Assembly: GCF_006007965.1 (NCBI RefSeq)
Contig: NZ_CP040748.1
Location: 2,108,001-2,172,000, forward strand
Origin: Nocardioides jishulii
Lineage (GTDB): Bacteria; Actinomycetota; Actinomycetes; Propionibacteriales; Nocardioidaceae
Reading direction: 5' to 3'
DNA: 64,000 nt
Below the pieces are notes generated by a model. That model worked only from the letters and a program-made list of their open reading frames with translations. It was not told the DNA's origin and searched no databases. The translations under genes were made by a program, and so were the position numbers. Of this stretch, positions 39,800 through 50,227 are shown in pieces (within the stretch, counting starts at the first letter, position 1; each line of letters begins with the position of its first letter).

Positions 39800-41275
39800 A
39801 TGGACGAAGGTCTGGAGACGCTCGAAGCCCTGGTGCCCGCGTCGCTGGGCCTCTTCCCCTCGCTCTGCGTCACGGGGCGGTACGTCCTCGGCCGTCACCG
39901 CCGATGCCACAGCGCCAGCGGCCTGAAGGCCGTGCCCCTGCCCGACGGTCGTGTGGCGGTGGCGGTGGCCGAAGCCCCCGGGGGCGGAGCCGTCGCGGCC
40001 GTCACCACCGCGCGACTCTTCGCGGTCCTGTACGCCCGCCTCGAGGACGGCGCCAGCCTCAGCGACGCGCTCGCAGGCTGTGACCGTTGTGCCCGTCGTA
40101 CGCCCCAGGGACCGGGCGCCACGATGGCGGTCGCGGTGGTCGCGCAGGACGACGGCATCACCGAGGTCGGGACCGCTGGCCACACGGCCCCCCTCCACCT
40201 CACCCGCACCGGACGCACCCGCCACCTCCCACTCCCGGCGAGCCGCCCCTTGGGCACGGGTGGGGTCCCCACCACCGCGGAGCTCCACCTCGAGATCGGC
40301 GACTCCTTGGTGCTCTACACCAAGGGGCTCGTCACCGCCCGGGACGGCCTCGTGGCCACCGGGACGCGACGACTGGAGGCGCTCCTCACCGAGATCGACC
40401 CGATGCGTTGCGCGGATGGCGACGCGGTCGCCGAGGACGTGCTGGGCGCCATGCAACGCCCCTCGGGCTTCGTGGACGACGTGGCACTCGTCGTCGCCCA
40501 ACGTTGCTCGCCCCCCACCCCCTTCCGCTTCACAGGTCATGTCGCTCCCGGCGAGCGGTCCCGGTGCACCACTGCGCTGTCGGACTGGCTCGCCGCCCTC
40601 GGCGTGAGCCTCGTCGACCACGTGACCCTGCAGCGAGCCGTGGACGTGATTGCCACGAGCATCGTGGACTCGCACGCGACGCGCACGAGGGCGGCGTTCA
40701 CGGTGGACGCAGTCCTGACTGATGGTGGCGTCGTCGAGATCCGCCTCCGGTGCACCACCAGCTGGCGCCCGGAGACGCCCGGGCGCCAGCACGCGCTCGT
40801 GGTCGCCGGCGGCCTGGTCGACTCCTTGCGCCTCTCCCACACCACCGCGAGCCCCAACGAGGACCAGGTCGAGCACGGGACCCAGGTGCTGCTGCGCCAG
40901 GCCGTGGGGCGGGCCGTGCCCCTGCTCCGCTCCGTCGCGCACGACTCGACCGGCCGGTTGCTCGAAGCCGCGTCAGGCCCTTCCGCGATGGTGCGCGAGA
41001 CGGTACCGGGCAGCCTCTGGGTCACCGGCGCCATGGGCACCGAGGACGAGGAGGAGTTCCGCTGGGCGCTGCACGAGGTCACCTGCTCGGGCACGGTGTC
41101 GGCCACGATCGACCTGACAGGCATCACGCGCATGACGGGCCACGCGGTGCTCACGCTCTTCGACTTCCTGGAGCGGGCCGCGTCGTCGCAGGTGGACCTG
41201 ACCGTCGTCGCTGACGAGGACTCCGTGGCTGACCAGGTGCTGACGCTCGCAGCACTCCCCCACGTCACCCACTGA
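39800..41275 (+). CDS. Three-domain PP2C / HATPase / STAS protein with eroded active sites
   Basis: Protein of 491 residues that follows the parts of a sigma-factor partner-switching system in one chain. Residues about 20-235 follow a SpoIIE-type PP2C phosphatase (PLPDGRVAVAVAEAPGGG, TAGHTAPLHL, VDDVALVV). The metal-binding Asp positions of GGDWYD and GDVSGHG are SGLKA and AEAPGGG, so only Asp226-227 remain. About 245-375 resembles an RsbW-type HATPase without a recognisable N-box or DxGxG. About 400-490 is STAS-like (IDLTGITRMTGHAVL), lacking the Ser of the usual DSSG. ATG 39800 has GAAGGG 7 bases upstream. A convergent stress sigma gene lies 40 bases away. I infer a non-catalytic regulator. 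Confidence 0.7.
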   Translation: MDEGLETLEALVPASLGLFPSLCVTGRYVLGRHRRCHSASGLKAVPLPDGRVAVAVAEAPGGGAVAAVTTARLFAVLYARLEDGASLSDALAGCDRCARRTPQGPGATMAVAVVAQDDGITEVGTAGHTAPLHLTRTGRTRHLPLPASRPLGTGGVPTTAELHLEIGDSLVLYTKGLVTARDGLVATGTRRLEALLTEIDPMRCADGDAVAEDVLGAMQRPSGFVDDVALVVAQRCSPPTPFRFTGHVAPGERSRCTTALSDWLAALGVSLVDHVTLQRAVDVIATSIVDSHATRTRAAFTVDAVLTDGGVVEIRLRCTTSWRPETPGRQHALVVAGGLVDSLRLSHTTASPNEDQVEHGTQVLLRQAVGRAVPLLRSVAHDSTGRLLEAASGPSAMVRETVPGSLWVTGAMGTEDEEEFRWALHEVTCSGTVSATIDLTGITRMTGHAVLTLFDFLERAASSQVDLTVVADEDSVADQVLTLAALPHVTH

Positions 41276-41315
41276 CCGGGCCGGGCGAGGCTGAAAGGCT
41301 CGACGGGGCCGCCGA

Positions 41316-42161
41316 TCAGGCGATGTCGCCGACCTCGGCCCTCACCTTGTCGTAGATCCCGGTCAGGAGGCGGGACACCTGCGTCTGGGTGACCCCCAGC
41401 TCCTGGCCGATCTCTGACTGCGTCATGTCCTCGTAGAAACGCAGGTAGAGGATGCGACGGTCACGGGCTGGCAGCTGACGGACGACGGGAGCCAACGTCA
41501 AGCGGGCCTCGACCTCCTCGGTCCGCGGATCGTCGGCCATCAGCTCTGACCAGGCGGCACTGCCGTCGGCACCTCGCGGCTGGTCCAGGGACGCCGCCCG
41601 GAAGGAGCCGTAGGCCTGCACGGCCTGGTCGTACTCGTGGCGGCTGATGCCCACCTCGTCGAGCACCTCCGCGACCTCCGGGTCACGACCGTGCTTCTTG
41701 GCGAGCTCGTCGGTGGCCCGGGTGACCTGGGCCTGGACCTCCTGGATGCGCCGTGGCGGTCGGACCGACCAGCCGTGGTCGCGGAAGTGTCGCCTGATCT
41801 CACCCCGGATCGTGGGCACCGCATAGCTCAGCAGGTCGCGGTCGCGCGTGGGGTCGAACCGGTGCACCGCCTTGACCAGGGCCTCGCACGCGACCTGGCG
41901 CAGGTCGTCGGGCGCGATGCCACGTCCGACGTAGCGCATCGCGATCGACTCGGCGACGCACTGGTTGAGCAGGACGATCTCCCTGAGGAACGCCTCACGC
42001 TCCTCGCCCTGCGCCGTTCGGCTGCGGGCGAAGAGCTCTGCCACCAGTGACATGCGGGCCTCGCGCGGCATCGACTCGTGGGCAGGCTCCCTGGGGGCGG
42101 GAACGATGGCCGGACCCTCAGGTCCGGCGGAAGGACGGGCGCGTTCTTGATCCTGCTCCAT
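41316..42161 (-). CDS. Sigma-70 family factor, SigB/SigF (group 3) type
   Basis: Alternative sigma factor of 281 residues for general stress or stationary phase. Region 2 spans about 75-145 (RGIAPDDLRQVACEALVKAV, FLSYAVPTIRGEIRRHFRDHGW-like DLLSYAVPTIRGEIRRHF), region 3 about 150-215, region 4 about 225-278 (LPARDRRILYLRFYEDMTQSEIG, VTQTQVSRLL). The IRGEIRRHFRD pattern is typical of SigB/SigF. ATG 42161 has GAGG 8 bases upstream; an earlier GTG at 42182 is possible. The first 45 residues are poorly conserved. Several sigma-B/F-like promoters are nearby, including one before katE. Confidence 0.9.
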   Translation of the reverse strand: MEQDQERARPSAGPEGPAIVPAPREPAHESMPREARMSLVAELFARSRTAQGEEREAFLREIVLLNQCVAESIAMRYVGRGIAPDDLRQVACEALVKAVHRFDPTRDRDLLSYAVPTIRGEIRRHFRDHGWSVRPPRRIQEVQAQVTRATDELAKKHGRDPEVAEVLDEVGISRHEYDQAVQAYGSFRAASLDQPRGADGSAAWSELMADDPRTEEVEARLTLAPVVRQLPARDRRILYLRFYEDMTQSEIGQELGVTQTQVSRLLTGIYDKVRAEVGDIA

Positions 42162-42271
42162 GGGAAACACCTCGTGATCCACGTTGGTGCGGAGTCGTGC
42201 ACGTGTGGGGCGCCGTCAGGGCCATCCCCTGCTGAACACCATGCCAGCCACGTGGCCGAAAGACCATGGGT

Positions 42272-43843
42272 CTACTTCTGCGAGGTGCGGGTGCCCACCC
42301 GTCGGAGTGCAGCGCAGGCCGGTCCCTCGGCACGGCGCAGGGGGCGCGTGGCCGGGCCCTCGATCACCTCGCCGTCGACGCCGAACCGCGACCCGTGCAA
42401 CGGGCAGTCCCACGAGGCCTCGGCGTCGTTCCACCGCAACGGCCCACCGAGATGGGTGCAGACCATGACGTTGCCGGCCTCGTCCACAGGAGCCTTGAGG
42501 GTCGAGACGTGGCCCAGCGCCATGTGGCCCGCCACGGCTCCGTTCAGCCGGGCGATGGACGGGGCGCTCCCGAACGCCTCCCTGAATCCGCTGTGCGGTG
42601 GCTCGCCGAAAGACGCGCCGGTTGGTGGCCCAGTGGTTGCCCCGGTGATGGCCCCCGCGATGGTGTGGGCCGCGGCCACCCCGTTGGTCAGGCCCCACTT
42701 GTTGAAGCCCGTCGCTGCCCAGATCCGGTCGTCGCTGCCCGGCAGGGCGCCGACGACCGGCAGACCGGTCCAGGGCTCGTAGTCCTGGGCGCCCCAGGCA
42801 TGGGTGACCTCGAGCTCGCCGAACCAGCGTTGGCTCCACTCACGCAGGGCGTCGAAGCGCTTGGTGGTCGCCCCGCCCCTACCGGTCACGTGGCCCTCGC
42901 CGACCACCATCAGCAGGGGTTCAGGCGTCCCCCGCGTCGGGTCGGCAGGCACGTCACGCACCGAGTGGTTGGGCGACCCCGCCGAGACGTACATGCCGTG
43001 GGCGAGCGTGCTGACCAGGTCGTCTGGCGCGCGCAGCGCGAGGCCGTAGGACCGGTGCGGCTCGACGCGGGAGAAGTGCAGGGCTCGGTCGGCGATGGGC
43101 GCGCCGGTCGCCAGCACGAGGTGGGGCGCCTCGACGGACGTGCCGTCCGAGAGCCCCACGCGCGGACTGCCCAGCAACGAGACCGAGCGCACCCGCCTCC
43201 CCTCGTGCACCGTGACGCCCAGCTCCCGGAGCTCGTCGAGCCAGGCGCGCGTCAAGGCCGCCGGGTCGATCTGGAGCTGATCATCCAGGGCGACGCCGGC
43301 GACGTGGGGGAAGGGGGTGGTGAGCTCGTCCGTCAGGTGTACGGCCAGGCCCGCTGCTCGAGCCGCCTCGTACTCCTGCCGGACGGACCTCGCCTGGCGC
43401 GGCGTCTCGGCGAAGGTCACGGCGCGACGACGTTGGTGGGAGACGCCCGCGGCCTCGCACTCACCGAGCACCCACTGCTGGGCCGACGCGGTGGCGTGGA
43501 CGTAGGACCGCATCGTGTCCTGCTTCCAGTGCCGGCCCATCGACGAGAGCACCGTGCCCTGCAGCAGGCTGACCTTGCCCGTGGAACGGCCCGTGGTCAG
43601 CGCTGAGACGCGCCCGGCCTCCACCACCGCCACCCGGCGGCCAGCCCGCGCCAGCAGCACCGCGGTGGCCAGGCCGGTGATGCCCGCCCCCACGACGAGG
43701 ACGTCGAGGGCTCCCGGAGCCGGCAGCGGGTCGTCGAAGGACGGCATCGGGCGGTCGAGCCAGGGCGACACCTTGAGCGGGTGGCCGTGTCGCGTGCCCG
43801 CAGGCTTCCCCGCGGACTTGTTGCTCTCGGGATCGAACGGCAC
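42272..43843 (-). CDS. FAD-dependent oxidoreductase with C-terminal Rieske domain
   Basis: Protein of 523 residues joining a DAO/DadA-type FAD oxidoreductase to a Rieske 2Fe-2S domain. The FAD site GAGITGL lies near residue 48; PVVGALPGSDDRIWAATGFNKWG is the C-terminal FAD contact; the Rieske ligands are CTHLGG and CPLHGS (about 470-495). Start GTG 43843 is chosen because GGAGG lies 8 bases upstream; the frame extends further to 44140 but without homology. The Rieske domain would pass electrons to or from the flavin. Substrate unknown. Divergent from the methyltransferase operon. Confidence 0.85.
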   Translation of the reverse strand: MPFDPESNKSAGKPAGTRHGHPLKVSPWLDRPMPSFDDPLPAPGALDVLVVGAGITGLATAVLLARAGRRVAVVEAGRVSALTTGRSTGKVSLLQGTVLSSMGRHWKQDTMRSYVHATASAQQWVLGECEAAGVSHQRRRAVTFAETPRQARSVRQEYEAARAAGLAVHLTDELTTPFPHVAGVALDDQLQIDPAALTRAWLDELRELGVTVHEGRRVRSVSLLGSPRVGLSDGTSVEAPHLVLATGAPIADRALHFSRVEPHRSYGLALRAPDDLVSTLAHGMYVSAGSPNHSVRDVPADPTRGTPEPLLMVVGEGHVTGRGGATTKRFDALREWSQRWFGELEVTHAWGAQDYEPWTGLPVVGALPGSDDRIWAATGFNKWGLTNGVAAAHTIAGAITGATTGPPTGASFGEPPHSGFREAFGSAPSIARLNGAVAGHMALGHVSTLKAPVDEAGNVMVCTHLGGPLRWNDAEASWDCPLHGSRFGVDGEVIEGPATRPLRRAEGPACAALRRVGTRTSQK

Positions 43844-44004
43844 TTCGCACACCTCCACGTCGACGGTCCCCGCCACTGTGCCCACGTCGTGGGCGTTCCA
43901 TGCAGCGCCCACGTGGCCGATCCGTGCACCGTCTGCGCGCAGTCCGACGGCACGTTGGGTGCGGCGCCTCGCAGGGCCACGTCCCGAGCTTTTCGTGCGG
44001 GCAG

Positions 44005-44030
44005 GTGTCAGAACCGGCGGGCGGGGGTAG
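44005..44030 (+). promoter_or_regulatory. Candidate sigma-B/F-type promoter before the methyltransferase operon
   Basis: GTGT-n16-GGGTAG at 44005-44030 resembles GTTT-n14/16-GGGTAt and lies 30 bases before the methyltransferase start. Weaker than the catalase promoter. Confidence 0.35.
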
Positions 44031-44060
44031 GAAAGAGGTTCCTTCGATCTTGGAGTGACC

Positions 44061-44759
44061 ATGCCGCTGCGCCACGACGTGTGCCCTGCGTCGACCTCCC
44101 CGGACGCCGTCGAGACGACCGCGACCCCGACGTCGACCATCGACTTCGGGCCGCTGAGGATCTCCTACGACGGCCGGGTGCTCACTCCCCGCCCGTGGAC
44201 GCAGATCCAGTCGTCCTGGGCTGCGGAGCTGCTCTCCCACCTCCCCGAAGGACCTGTGCTGGAGATCTGCACCGGCGCCGGCCACATCGGACTGCTCGCG
44301 CTGTCGATGACCGACCGACGCGGTGTGCTGGTCGACGCCGACCCCGTGGCCGCCCAGTACGCCCGCTCCAACGCCGAGACTGCCGGCCTGGCTGACCGGG
44401 TGGAGGTCCGCACGGCCCTCGCGCACGAGGCCGTGGGGCGGGACGAGACCTTCCCCCTGGCCATCGTCGACCCGCCCTGGGTGTCCTCGCAGGAGGTCTC
44501 CCGCTTTCCCGAGGACCCGCTGCTCGCCATCGACGGGGGTGCAGACGGTCTGGCCGTCGCCCGCGAGTGCCTGCACGCCGTCGATGCCTGCCTCCACGAC
44601 GACGGCGCAGTCCTGCTCCAGCTGGGCAACCTCACCCAGGTCGCCGCGCTGGAGGAGTGGCTCGAGCAGGCCGGTCCCCCGCACCTGCGGGTCACCGAGC
44701 TCCGGGCGTACGAGGACCGCGGCGTGGTCGTGCTGCTCCGACGCCCCGAACACCCCTGA
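44061..44759 (+). CDS. Class I SAM-dependent methyltransferase (HemK/PrmC-like)
   Basis: Methyltransferase of 232 residues. The SAM-binding loop LEICTGAGHIGLLAL (about 70-84), acidic LVDADP (about 92-97) and the catalytic tetrapeptide DPPW (about 140-143), equivalent to NPPY of HemK2/PrmC N5-glutamine methyltransferases, are clear. ATG 44061 has TGGAG 5 bases upstream. It is followed 82 bases later by a diiron-type protein and a CDGSH protein on the same strand. The target may be a protein Gln or a small molecule; not known. Confidence 0.82.
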   Translation: MPLRHDVCPASTSPDAVETTATPTSTIDFGPLRISYDGRVLTPRPWTQIQSSWAAELLSHLPEGPVLEICTGAGHIGLLALSMTDRRGVLVDADPVAAQYARSNAETAGLADRVEVRTALAHEAVGRDETFPLAIVDPPWVSSQEVSRFPEDPLLAIDGGADGLAVARECLHAVDACLHDDGAVLLQLGNLTQVAALEEWLEQAGPPHLRVTELRAYEDRGVVVLLRRPEHP

Positions 44760-44841
44760 ACCGTGCCGCGAGGCGCCTGCGCAGAGCGCCCGGCAGCTGT
44801 CGCTCCACCCTCCCACCTACCGTTGCCACGAGGAGCACCAC

Positions 44842-45840
44842 ATGAAGACACCCCGTCCGTGCGGGCCGCTGAGCACCTGGGTCAGCCTCACCCTCACCGG
44901 GGGTGACCCAGGAGAGATGCCCGAGGTCACGTCGCACGACCCCCTGCTCGACCTCGACTTCCAGCTCGCGCTCTGGACCCTCTACGAGCTGCACTACTCC
45001 GGCTTCGACGACGCCGACGACGCGTGGGAGTGGGACCCCACACTGCTGACCTTCCGCGCCTCTCTCGAGAAGCCGTTCGAGGAGGCACTGCGCACACTCT
45101 CCGCCCCGTTGGTGCCCGCCACCCTCAGCGTGGCTCCGACCACGAGCGACGCGATGGTCGAACTGCTCATGTCGATGATCGACGGCGCCCCCAGCTCCGG
45201 CCTGGCCCAGCACGTCCAGCGCCGGGCGGACCTCGAGCAGTTCACGCACTTCATGCGGCTGCGCAGCATCTACCACCTCAAGGAGTCCGACCCGCAGACG
45301 TTCGTGGTCGCCCGGCTCCCCGGGGACGTCAAGGTCGCCGTCTCCGAGCTGCAGTACGACGAGTTCGGTGCCGGACGTCCCGAGATGCTGCACCAGACGC
45401 TCTTCGCCGAGGCCCTCGAGGCGTGCGGACTCGACGCCACCTACGGCGCCTACCTGCCGGACGCCGACGCGTCGACCCTCGCGGTCAACAACACGATGTC
45501 GCTCTTCGCGCTGCACCGCCGGCTGCGCGGTGCCAGCATCGGCCACCTCGCGGCGTTCGAGGCGACCAGCAGCGTCCCCTGCCGACGGATCGCTGGCGGC
45601 ATCCGCCGGCTCGGGCTACCCGACGCGGCGGCCGCCTACTACGACGAGCACGTGGAGGCCGACGCGGTCCACGAGCAGCTCGCCCTGCGCGACATCTGTG
45701 GTCGTGCGGTCACGCTCGAGCCGGCGCTGGCGCCCGACGTCGTGTTCGGTGCCGCCGCCTGCCTCGCCGTCGACCACCTCTCCGGCCTGCAGCTGATGCG
45801 CGCCTGGGGCCTGGACCTGGATGCGGAGGGAGCGGCATGA
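44842..45840 (+). CDS. Iron-containing redox enzyme family protein (haem-oxygenase-like diiron fold)
   Basis: Protein of 332 residues of the haem-oxygenase-like diiron oxidase group that includes UndA, BesC and SznF-type folds. Possible metal ligands: Glu49 and His51 in LYELHYSGF, the ELQYDEFGAGRPEMLHQTLFAE segment with several Glu/Asp and His, and YYDEHVEADAVHE towards the C-terminus. ATG 44842 has GAGGAG 7 bases upstream. The next gene, for a CDGSH protein, overlaps by 4 bases. Such enzymes use O2 to oxidise amino or fatty acid-like substrates; the substrate here is unknown. Confidence 0.82.
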   Translation: MKTPRPCGPLSTWVSLTLTGGDPGEMPEVTSHDPLLDLDFQLALWTLYELHYSGFDDADDAWEWDPTLLTFRASLEKPFEEALRTLSAPLVPATLSVAPTTSDAMVELLMSMIDGAPSSGLAQHVQRRADLEQFTHFMRLRSIYHLKESDPQTFVVARLPGDVKVAVSELQYDEFGAGRPEMLHQTLFAEALEACGLDATYGAYLPDADASTLAVNNTMSLFALHRRLRGASIGHLAAFEATSSVPCRRIAGGIRRLGLPDAAAAYYDEHVEADAVHEQLALRDICGRAVTLEPALAPDVVFGAAACLAVDHLSGLQLMRAWGLDLDAEGAA

Positions 45841-46067
45841 GTGCGGACGAGGACGTGCGTACGACCGTGTGCCCCGACGGGCCGATGCTGGTGCGTGGGG
45901 CCTCGTCCTGGCCCGACGACAACGGTGAGCTGCACCCCGTACGTCGTCCGGTCGTCGCGGTGTGCCGCTGTGAACGGTCGCAGCTCGCGCCGTGGTGCGA
46001 CGGGACCCACAAGGCACTCCCCCGCGGATGGGACACCGAGGGCAAGGGGCGCCCGGTCAAGAAGTGA
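45837..46067 (+). CDS. CDGSH iron-sulfur domain protein
   Basis: Small 2Fe-2S protein of 76 residues (mitoNEET-like fold). The C-x-C ... P-x-C-D-G-x-H signature reads CRCERSQLAPWCDGTH (about residues 42-57), with three Cys and one His ligand. Start ATG 45837 overlaps the stop of the diiron protein gene, so both are made together; it may be that protein's electron donor. Its 3' end overlaps the convergent gene by 11 bases. Confidence 0.92.
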   Translation: MSADEDVRTTVCPDGPMLVRGASSWPDDNGELHPVRRPVVAVCRCERSQLAPWCDGTHKALPRGWDTEGKGRPVKK

Positions 46068-46734
46068 GCAGAGGACGAGCGTCCTCTCCCCTGCTGGTCC
46101 GCGCCCGGGCATAGGCCGGGGCCCGGAGCAGCGCCCACAGCGGGGGCACGCCCAGTCCCGTCGGCGGCAGGAGGACAGGGTCGAAGGACGGCTCCTCGTC
46201 CGAGCGCCGCACGAGTTCCAGGTGCCCGAACTCCACCCACCGGCCGAGGCCACGGGCGTACGAGAGGGTGTAGTCGCGCGACTGCTCGAAGCCGTCGTCG
46301 GGCACGGCACGCAGCACGACGGGCCCCACGGGCGTCTCGTAGGGCAACAACGTGGTGAGGCCGCTGCGTCGCGCCGCGATCGTCGGCAGCAGCACGAAAC
46401 GGCCCAGGGGGCTCGCCCCCGTCGTGGCGAAGAGCACGTCTCCGGGGCCCTGGTCGCGCAGGCGTAGCGCCAGTCCGGCCAGGTCCCAGGTCAGTGAGGG
46501 CAGGCCGATGGCAGCGGAGAGCCGGGCGAGGACGTCGTCCTCGCCCGGCTCGTCCAACCACGCGACGCCCGTGCGGCGCCCGGTCGTCCCACCGCTGCGC
46601 GTGACCCGACCCTCCCAGACCTCACCCCGCGGGTGCAGGGGCTTGGCCCTGCTCCGCAGCGACGCCAGACCGGCGGTGGCACCCGCCAAGGCACCACCAC
46701 CGACCCGGCTCAGCCCGAGGACCAGGTCACGCAT
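46057..46734 (-). CDS. Uncharacterised protein downstream of katE
   Basis: Soluble protein of 225 residues that I cannot assign. It begins with a short hydrophobic Gly/Ala-rich stretch (about 5-25), then beta-rich sequence with GDVLFATTGASPLGRFVLLPT and a C-terminal YTLSYARGLGRWVEFGHLELVRR segment. It starts 6 bases after the katE stop and so is co-transcribed with catalase. Possibly an oxidative-stress partner. It overlaps the convergent CDGSH gene by 11 bases. Confidence 0.65.
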   Translation of the reverse strand: MRDLVLGLSRVGGGALAGATAGLASLRSRAKPLHPRGEVWEGRVTRSGGTTGRRTGVAWLDEPGEDDVLARLSAAIGLPSLTWDLAGLALRLRDQGPGDVLFATTGASPLGRFVLLPTIAARRSGLTTLLPYETPVGPVVLRAVPDDGFEQSRDYTLSYARGLGRWVEFGHLELVRRSDEEPSFDPVLLPPTGLGVPPLWALLRAPAYARARTSRGEDARPLLTS

Positions 46735-46740
46735 CGACGC

Positions 46741-49020
<2,280 letters not shown>

Positions 49021-49092
49021 GCTCTTCGTGCCTCCGTTGGGTGTCCGGGTGCTCGTCAGGGGGTGTCCCGAGTCGGGCTCTGAAGGTCAGCG

Positions 49093-49117
49093 GTACCCGC
49101 TCAGCCGGGCCGCAAAC
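49093..49117 (-). promoter_or_regulatory. Sigma-B/F-type promoter of katE
   Basis: Minus strand GTTT (49117-49114), 15-base spacer, GGGTAC (49098-49093), matching the actinobacterial general-stress consensus GTTT-n14/16-GGGTAt in nine of ten bases. The transcript would start near 49085, about 65 bases before the katE start. Confidence 0.65.
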
Positions 49118-49203
49118 ACCGCGCACGGGGGTGCTGCACCGTTCGCCAGGCTCGACAGGGCCCTGGGTGGCCGCCCCTTGAAAGGCCTGCTTGGCTGGGG
49201 CCC

Positions 49204-49728
49204 ATGCAGGCCCTGATCCTCATCGACCTCCAGGAAGACTTCTTCGCGACCCCGGCCATGCGGCCGTTGCGGGCCGGCGTGGTGGAGTGCGTCCACCGGT
49301 GGGTCGCCTGGGCCCGCGAGCGATCATTCCCCGTCATCGAGGTGCGGACCGTCAATCCACCCGACCCGGACACGTGGGCCCTCAACATGCGCGACGACAT
49401 GCAGCCGGTGGTGCTGGCCGGCACGGAGGGCGCGAAGCGTCTGCACGACCTCGACTTCGAGCCGGACGTGGTGGTGGAGAAGCGCCGTGACGACGCCTTC
49501 CACGACACGGAGCTGCGCGAGCTCCTCGCCGCCGAGTCCATCGACTCGGTGGTGCTGGCGGGGGTCTCGACCGAGGCGTGCATCCTGATGACGGCCGCGT
49601 CGGCCTACGCCAACGACATCCGCGTGGCCATCGCTCACGGTGCGGTGGCGGCCGCGGACGAGAAGGCGCACCACCTGGCACTCGACTGGCTGCGACAGCA
49701 GTACCGCCAGGAAGTCATCACGCCCTGA
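49204..49728 (+). CDS. Isochorismatase-like cysteine hydrolase
   Basis: Cytoplasmic hydrolase of 174 residues in the nicotinamidase/isochorismatase superfamily. The catalytic triad is visible: Asp8 in LIDLQEDFF, Lys near 93 in VEKRRDDAF, and Cys near 125 in GVSTEACI with its cis-peptide neighbour. Start ATG 49204 gives the family N-terminus; the ribosome site is weak. Divergent from katE. Substrate is not predictable. Confidence 0.88.
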   Translation: MQALILIDLQEDFFATPAMRPLRAGVVECVHRWVAWARERSFPVIEVRTVNPPDPDTWALNMRDDMQPVVLAGTEGAKRLHDLDFEPDVVVEKRRDDAFHDTELRELLAAESIDSVVLAGVSTEACILMTAASAYANDIRVAIAHGAVAAADEKAHHLALDWLRQQYRQEVITP

Positions 49729-49752
49729 CCTGTGCCAGCGCGGGGCTGGGAT

Positions 49753-49789
49753 CAGTGCGCCGGGGTCAGTGCGCCGGGGTCAGTGCGCC
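49753..49789. repeat. 14-bp tandem repeat across a stop codon
   Basis: The unit CAGTGCGCCGGGGT occurs at 49753-49766 and 49767-49780, with a partial third copy to 49789. The minus-strand stop codon of the S24-like gene (49780-49782) spans the last copy, so the array duplicates the end of that gene, including its TGA, into the 3' untranslated region. Confidence 0.9.
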
Positions 49790-50136
49790 TGGATGCCCGG
49801 CAGCGGTGGCTCGGCGATGCGCACGACGCCCACCACGCGGATGTGCGGCCCCAGCCACACCGTGCCGAGGTCGGTCCGCAGCACGGGGCGGCCTCGCTCC
49901 AGCCCGAACTCACCGGCGACCTCCCGCTCCCCCAGCCGGACGACGACCAGGGACCCGCGCGCGGCCCGGGCCATGGGTTCGTAGTGCAGGACCGTGCCGG
50001 GCGCCCAGCCCCAGCTGAGGAACTCGTCCCCCTGGACGGTGAGCACGCGTAGCTCCTCGCCTGCGCCGCGACGAGGGCGCGAGCGGCGTACGGGCTCGTC
50101 GGCCTCCTCCCACAGGGGCGCCTGACCCGGATCCAC
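49780..50136 (-). CDS. S24-peptidase-fold-like protein beside an SOS box
   Basis: Protein of 118 residues. After a basic N-terminus it has the small beta fold of LexA/UmuD-type S24 proteins: VLTVQGDEFLSWGWAPGTVLHYEP then RGSLVVVRLGEREVAGEF and VRIAEPPLPG. The catalytic Ser-Met of GxSMxP is not clearly present (FLSWGWAPG), and no catalytic Lys is obvious, so self-cleavage is doubtful. Start GTG 50136 is chosen because it lies 11 bases after a perfect SOS box, which then sits at the promoter; in-frame GTGs at 50157 and 50166 are alternatives. Convergent with the isochorismatase gene. Confidence 0.55.
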   Translation of the reverse strand: MDPGQAPLWEEADEPVRRSRPRRGAGEELRVLTVQGDEFLSWGWAPGTVLHYEPMARAARGSLVVVRLGEREVAGEFGLERGRPVLRTDLGTVWLGPHIRVVGVVRIAEPPLPGIQAH

Positions 50137-50147
50137 CCGCCTCGACT

Positions 50148-50163
50148 TCGAACGCACGTTCGA
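50148..50163. promoter_or_regulatory. LexA (SOS) box
   Basis: TCGAACGCACGTTCGA is a perfect palindrome in its arms and fits the Gram-positive/actinobacterial SOS box TCGAACnnnnGTTCGA. It lies between the S24-like gene (minus) and the 3-methyladenine glycosylase gene (plus, 64 bases away) and could control both. Confidence 0.8.
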
Positions 50164-50227
50164 CACCCTATCGGTGCGCGGCGCCCCGCGCAGCCACCGC
50201 TCGCCGAACGCCTGCTTGGATGGTCCG

